Shown piece after piece: positions 4,818 through 7,040 of a stretch of 7,040 nt of DNA. The position numbers and the translations under genes were made by a program. Origin of the DNA: CAZPWF01 sp964590725 (GTDB lineage Bacteria; Patescibacteriota; Saccharimonadia; Saccharimonadales; JACQNP01); the NCBI GenBank assembly GCA_964590725.1, contig CAZPWF010000032.1, positions 1-7,040 of the forward strand, written 5' to 3'. The notes beneath the pieces were generated by a model. It had not been told where the DNA came from and made no database searches. It worked only from the letters and a program-made list of their open reading frames with translations. How positions within the stretch are numbered: the first letter of the stretch is position 1; every line of letters begins with the position of its first letter.

Positions 4818-5072
4818 ATGAACAGGACAGGACAATCTAACTACTACGAATCAAAGGATCTATCTGTTGCTACTTTCCTTTATGCAACAGGGATGGTTTC
4901 TTTGATCGACACCATCAAAGTTTCCCCAAAAGAAATATACTTCCGGTTTTCTCCCAAAGACAAAGCTGACGAACTTGTCAGGCAGTATTGGAATCTCCAA
5001 GCTCCACCTATTCAACCAAAAGCACTAATGACGGCAATGCGCGACATCAAAGACCTAATCTTTGCCAGTTAG
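4818..5072 (+). CDS. DUF5659-like small protein
   Basis: This 84-residue protein resembles DUF5659, a short domain of unknown function frequent in CPR genomes. Visible traits are the opening YYESKDLSVATFLYATGM (9-26), a strand region IKVSPKEIYFRFS (33-45), the segment ADELVRQYWN (50-59) and the closing MTAMRDIKDLIF (71-82). There is no signal peptide or membrane span. There is no Shine-Dalgarno before the ATG, which sits just after the terminator/antiterminator. It is the first gene ahead of a 65-residue gene and the recombinase, so it may assist or regulate recombination; that role is inferred from position only. Confidence 0.75.
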   Translation: MNRTGQSNYYESKDLSVATFLYATGMVSLIDTIKVSPKEIYFRFSPKDKADELVRQYWNLQAPPIQPKALMTAMRDIKDLIFAS

Positions 5073-5094
5073 AGATAAAAACAAATGAAATGAT

Positions 5095-5292
5095 ATGACA
5101 GCAGTTTTTCACCCTACACTATACGAATACTATAAAGACGACTTTGAAAAGTGTCTTGAAGACGAGAAAAAAGTTGTTGAAGATAAACTAAAAGTTTTGG
5201 CCAACCTCATGATAGATGTGATTCTCGTGAATCATGAAGCTGGCAGGCTCAAATCGAAGCCAAAACAGGCTATAATAAATTCAGATGGATAA
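5095..5292 (+). CDS. Small charged protein upstream of the recombinase
   Basis: The 65-residue protein is unrecognised. It carries an acidic-basic helical segment (DDFEKCLEDEKKVVEDKLKV at 15-34), then a hydrophobic patch LANLMIDVILV and a basic tail RLKSKPKQ. It lies 22 bases after the DUF5659-like stop, with no Shine-Dalgarno, and its TAA at 5290-5292 overlaps the recombinase ATG at 5285 by 8 bases. The overlap argues for a real, coupled gene. Small proteins in this position beside large serine recombinases can be directionality factors, but nothing specific shows that here. Confidence 0.6.
   Translation: MTAVFHPTLYEYYKDDFEKCLEDEKKVVEDKLKVLANLMIDVILVNHEAGRLKSKPKQAIINSDG
5271..5276 (+). promoter_or_regulatory. 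Possible internal -10 box for the recombinase
   Basis: A perfect TATAAT ends 9 bases before the recombinase ATG (5285), inside the end of the 65-residue gene. There is no TG extension and no clear -35 box. If active, it would give the recombinase a nearly leaderless transcript independent of the upstream terminator. Confidence 0.35.
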
Positions 5293-7024
5293 AAATATGG
5301 AAAAGATGGATAGACCAACCGTATACGCAATTACAATTGGTAGAGTTTCCTCTATAAAACAGGGGTTACAGGGTGATAGCTTGGACCAACAAGATGAACG
5401 TAATGGCTCATTTCTTCATACACTCAGCTCACAACTCAACGAAAATATCGTTGTAGCGAAAACATTTCCTTTGACAGAATCTGCCAGTGGTGAACTTGGG
5501 CTTCAACCACTTCTAAAAGTTCTAAGCTACATTGAAACATCTAAGGTCCCAATAAAGTATGCAATTATCAAATCAATTGATAGAGGAACACGAGGTGGAT
5601 CTGAAGTATATGGTTTCCTCAAGAAAGAATTCGCAAAACGAGGTGTCAGACTTTTAGATAGCTATGGAGTCATCTCAACTCAATCTATCAACACATTAGG
5701 TCATTTAGGTGTTGAATATAGTTGGTCCAAACGAGAACCCAGCTATATTGCAGAGATACTTGTTGCTGAACAAGCAAAAAATGAAGTAGGTGATATTTTG
5801 ACTCGCATGATTGGTGCTGAGATAGCTTATGTTCGTGAGGGATATTGGGTCAGAAATGCACCCCCCGGCTATCAGAGCTATAAAACAGATACGCCTCACG
5901 GCAAAAGGTATGTATTGAAAGAACACCCAGAAGAATCTATTTGGTTTATAAAAATGTTTGAACTCAGAGCCACTAATTCCATGACCGACCATGAAATAGT
6001 AAATGAAATAAACAACTTGGGATATCATTCTCGCTTTCAAAGCAAACGAGATCCCAATGACAAAACACGCATCATTGGCAAAAGAGGTGGTGCAAAACTA
6101 ACCATCAAACAAATGCAAAGGTATATTAGCAATCCCATTTATGCAGGATTCAATAATGAAAAATGGTCAATGGACAAACCTGTAAAATGCAAGTTCCCTG
6201 GACTCGTCTCCATCGACATCTGGAATAAAGCCAACAGAGGGAAGATAACCATTGTTCCAAACCCTGAAGGTGTATCAATTATCAAGGGAAAAATTGAGCC
6301 TTGGAGGCTAAAAAAGAATAAACAGAATGATCTCTACCCCTACAAACAATATGTAAAGTGCGACATCTGTCTCAAACCACTACTTGGAAGCGCCTCAACA
6401 GGCAAAGGAGGTAAACCACGACCTGCCTATCATTGTGGACGAAACCATAAATCATTTAGGGTAAAACTCCAAACTTTCAATGAAACAATCGAATCCTTTT
6501 GCAAAAACGTCAAGTTCACTGAGGAATATAAGCGCAAATTCAAAGAGGCAATACTTAGAGAATGGTACAAAAGAGAAAAAAGCCTCTCTACGGATCAATC
6601 TCAACTTCATAAATCCATTGCAACATGTGTGACTGAGATCCAAGGAATCAAAGATAGTATCAAAATGTCCAGATCCGAGTCGGTCATCAGGATGCTCGAA
6701 GAAGATATTGCAACTCTTGAAGGTAAAAAGCTTGAGGCAGAGATAATCCTTGGAAGAAAAGATAAAGAAAAACTCAAGATTGAGGTATTTATCAATGAAA
6801 CAGAATATTACATGGAACACCTGCATGAATTACTCTTGGACAAGGCTAAACCGCATAAATCTGCCGCCATGTTTGGTCTTTTATTTAGCACTATTCCAAC
6901 TTATCAGGATTTAGTAGATGGAACACCCGATTTAGCCCCTATATTCAAGCTAAACGATGCCTACGAAGAATCAAAAGAACAATTTGTGACCCCGTGGGGA
7001 TTTGAACCCCAGTGTGCGGGATGA
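5285..7024 (+). CDS. Large serine recombinase (site-specific integrase)
   Basis: This 579-residue recombinase breaks and rejoins DNA at att sites through a serine-DNA link. The resolvase domain (about 12-160) has GRVSSIKQG with nucleophile Ser22 and Arg20, the GDSLDQQ turn at 30-36, and DRGTR at 99-103 matching the catalytic Asp-Arg...Arg set. A recombinase domain (about 190-320) opens with PPGY and includes ISNPIYAG. A zinc ribbon uses Cys359, Cys362, Cys384 and probably His388 in place of a fourth Cys. A coiled coil spans about 440-505, as in enzymes where it controls direction. The last 12 residues, VTPWGFEPQCAG, are the antisense translation of the tRNA-Glu 3' half and were probably gained by integration. 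ATGs at 5297 and 5306 are alternatives; 5285 overlaps the upstream stop and is preferred. Excision and integration of this island are the likely role. Confidence 0.93.
   Translation: MDKNMEKMDRPTVYAITIGRVSSIKQGLQGDSLDQQDERNGSFLHTLSSQLNENIVVAKTFPLTESASGELGLQPLLKVLSYIETSKVPIKYAIIKSIDRGTRGGSEVYGFLKKEFAKRGVRLLDSYGVISTQSINTLGHLGVEYSWSKREPSYIAEILVAEQAKNEVGDILTRMIGAEIAYVREGYWVRNAPPGYQSYKTDTPHGKRYVLKEHPEESIWFIKMFELRATNSMTDHEIVNEINNLGYHSRFQSKRDPNDKTRIIGKRGGAKLTIKQMQRYISNPIYAGFNNEKWSMDKPVKCKFPGLVSIDIWNKANRGKITIVPNPEGVSIIKGKIEPWRLKKNKQNDLYPYKQYVKCDICLKPLLGSASTGKGGKPRPAYHCGRNHKSFRVKLQTFNETIESFCKNVKFTEEYKRKFKEAILREWYKREKSLSTDQSQLHKSIATCVTEIQGIKDSIKMSRSESVIRMLEEDIATLEGKKLEAEIILGRKDKEKLKIEVFINETEYYMEHLHELLLDKAKPHKSAAMFGLLFSTIPTYQDLVDGTPDLAPIFKLNDAYEESKEQFVTPWGFEPQCAG
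6980..7024. other. Putative right attachment junction of the island
   Basis: The recombinase reading frame leaves ordinary coding sequence near 6985 and continues to its stop within the tRNA-Glu gene. The junction of island and chromosome is therefore expected at or within the tRNA 3' end. Serine recombinases exchange only a short core, so a long duplicated tRNA end is not required, and none is seen elsewhere in the window. The exact crossover cannot be read from one side. Confidence 0.5.
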
Positions 7025-7040
7025 AAGCCCGCTATCCTAA
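6987..7040 (-). tRNA. tRNA-Glu(UUC), 3' part, runs off the window
   Basis: The minus strand shows the end of the D arm (TTAGGATA), a perfect 5-pair anticodon stem GCGGG/CCCGC (7028-7032 with 7016-7020) and the loop CTTTCAT, whose anticodon TTC (7025-7023) reads Glu. A four-base variable loop, the T arm TGGGG-TTCAAAT-CCCCA (7011-6995) and the acceptor strand CGGGGTC (6994-6988) follow, with discriminator A at 6987. CCA is not encoded: the next bases are CAA. The 5' acceptor half is beyond the window. The recombinase gene runs through it in antisense. Confidence 0.9.

Larger units (their letters stand above)
1..6990. mobile_element. Integrative island bounded on the right by tRNA-Glu
   Basis: The recombinase at the tRNA, the terminase-like DNA-binding gene, independent small cargo operons and the dispersed repeats together suggest a genomic island. 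The right end is close to 6987. The left end is not visible: the island may start inside the window or to the left of it, so the start given is only the window edge. Nothing seen identifies it as conjugative or as a full prophage. Confidence 0.45.

Noticed and set aside
4623..4835. Minus-strand 70-residue reading frame over the leader region
   Set aside because: It crosses the terminator and structured stems in antisense, overlaps the DUF5659-like start and has no start signal.
5705..6826. Minus-strand reading frames opposite the recombinase
   Set aside because: They are hydrophobic, Phe/Ser-rich shadows of a well-supported recombinase gene.
1..7040. CRISPR array or restriction-modification genes
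   Set aside because: No regularly spaced repeats beyond the two-copy 24-base-spaced element at 14-56, and no Cas, methylase or nuclease motifs in any reading frame.

Overview
The window looks like an accessory island from an ultrasmall, AT-rich bacterium of the Patescibacteria / candidate phyla radiation, possibly Saccharibacteria. This rests on inference from several traits: a DUF5659-like gene next to a large serine recombinase, almost no Shine-Dalgarno sites, starts that abut -10 promoter elements, and the dispersed repeat that translates as PELVEG. The standard code is used: TGA ends several genes and no gene needs it as a sense codon.

Layout. 1-166: two copies of a 19-base dispersed repeat and the broken 3' end of a plus-strand gene. 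167-1327 (minus): a two-gene operon of a 67-residue protein and a ClpP/crotonase-fold protein of the SDH (serine dehydrogenase proteinase) family. 1328-1624: a divergent promoter region with an operator-like palindrome, then a highly structured RNA of about 210 nt read on the plus strand. 1625-2161 (plus): a membrane-anchored protein of unknown function behind the only strong ribosome binding site in the window. 2176-2208: a bidirectional terminator. 2206-4139 (minus): an operon of aldo/keto reductase, zinc nucleoside/base deaminase and an unknown protein. 4157-4582 (minus): a small helix-turn-helix protein resembling phage small terminases. 4598-4817: a plus-strand promoter, structured leader and terminator/antiterminator-like hairpins. 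4818-7024 (plus): the integration module, made of a DUF5659-like protein, a 65-residue protein and a large serine recombinase. 6987-7040: the 3' part of a minus-strand tRNA-Glu(UUC) that overlaps the recombinase 3' end.

How it fits together (inference): the recombinase probably inserted the island into the tRNA-Glu gene. Its last 12 codons and its stop codon are the antisense of that tRNA, so the right attachment junction should lie at or near 6987. The other genes would be cargo: a possible protease/defence pair, a small metabolic cassette and a surface protein. A lone terminase-like DNA-binding gene beside the recombinase recalls phage satellites, but no other phage gene is visible. The left end of the island is not in the window.

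The least explained parts are two plus-strand structured RNAs (about 1388-1595 and 4659-4803). Each starts at a good extended -10 promoter, carries mutually exclusive helices at its 3' end and precedes a gene. The other recurring signal is a TGATA(C/T)A(A/C)T promoter element placed so close to start codons that the transcripts should be leaderless.
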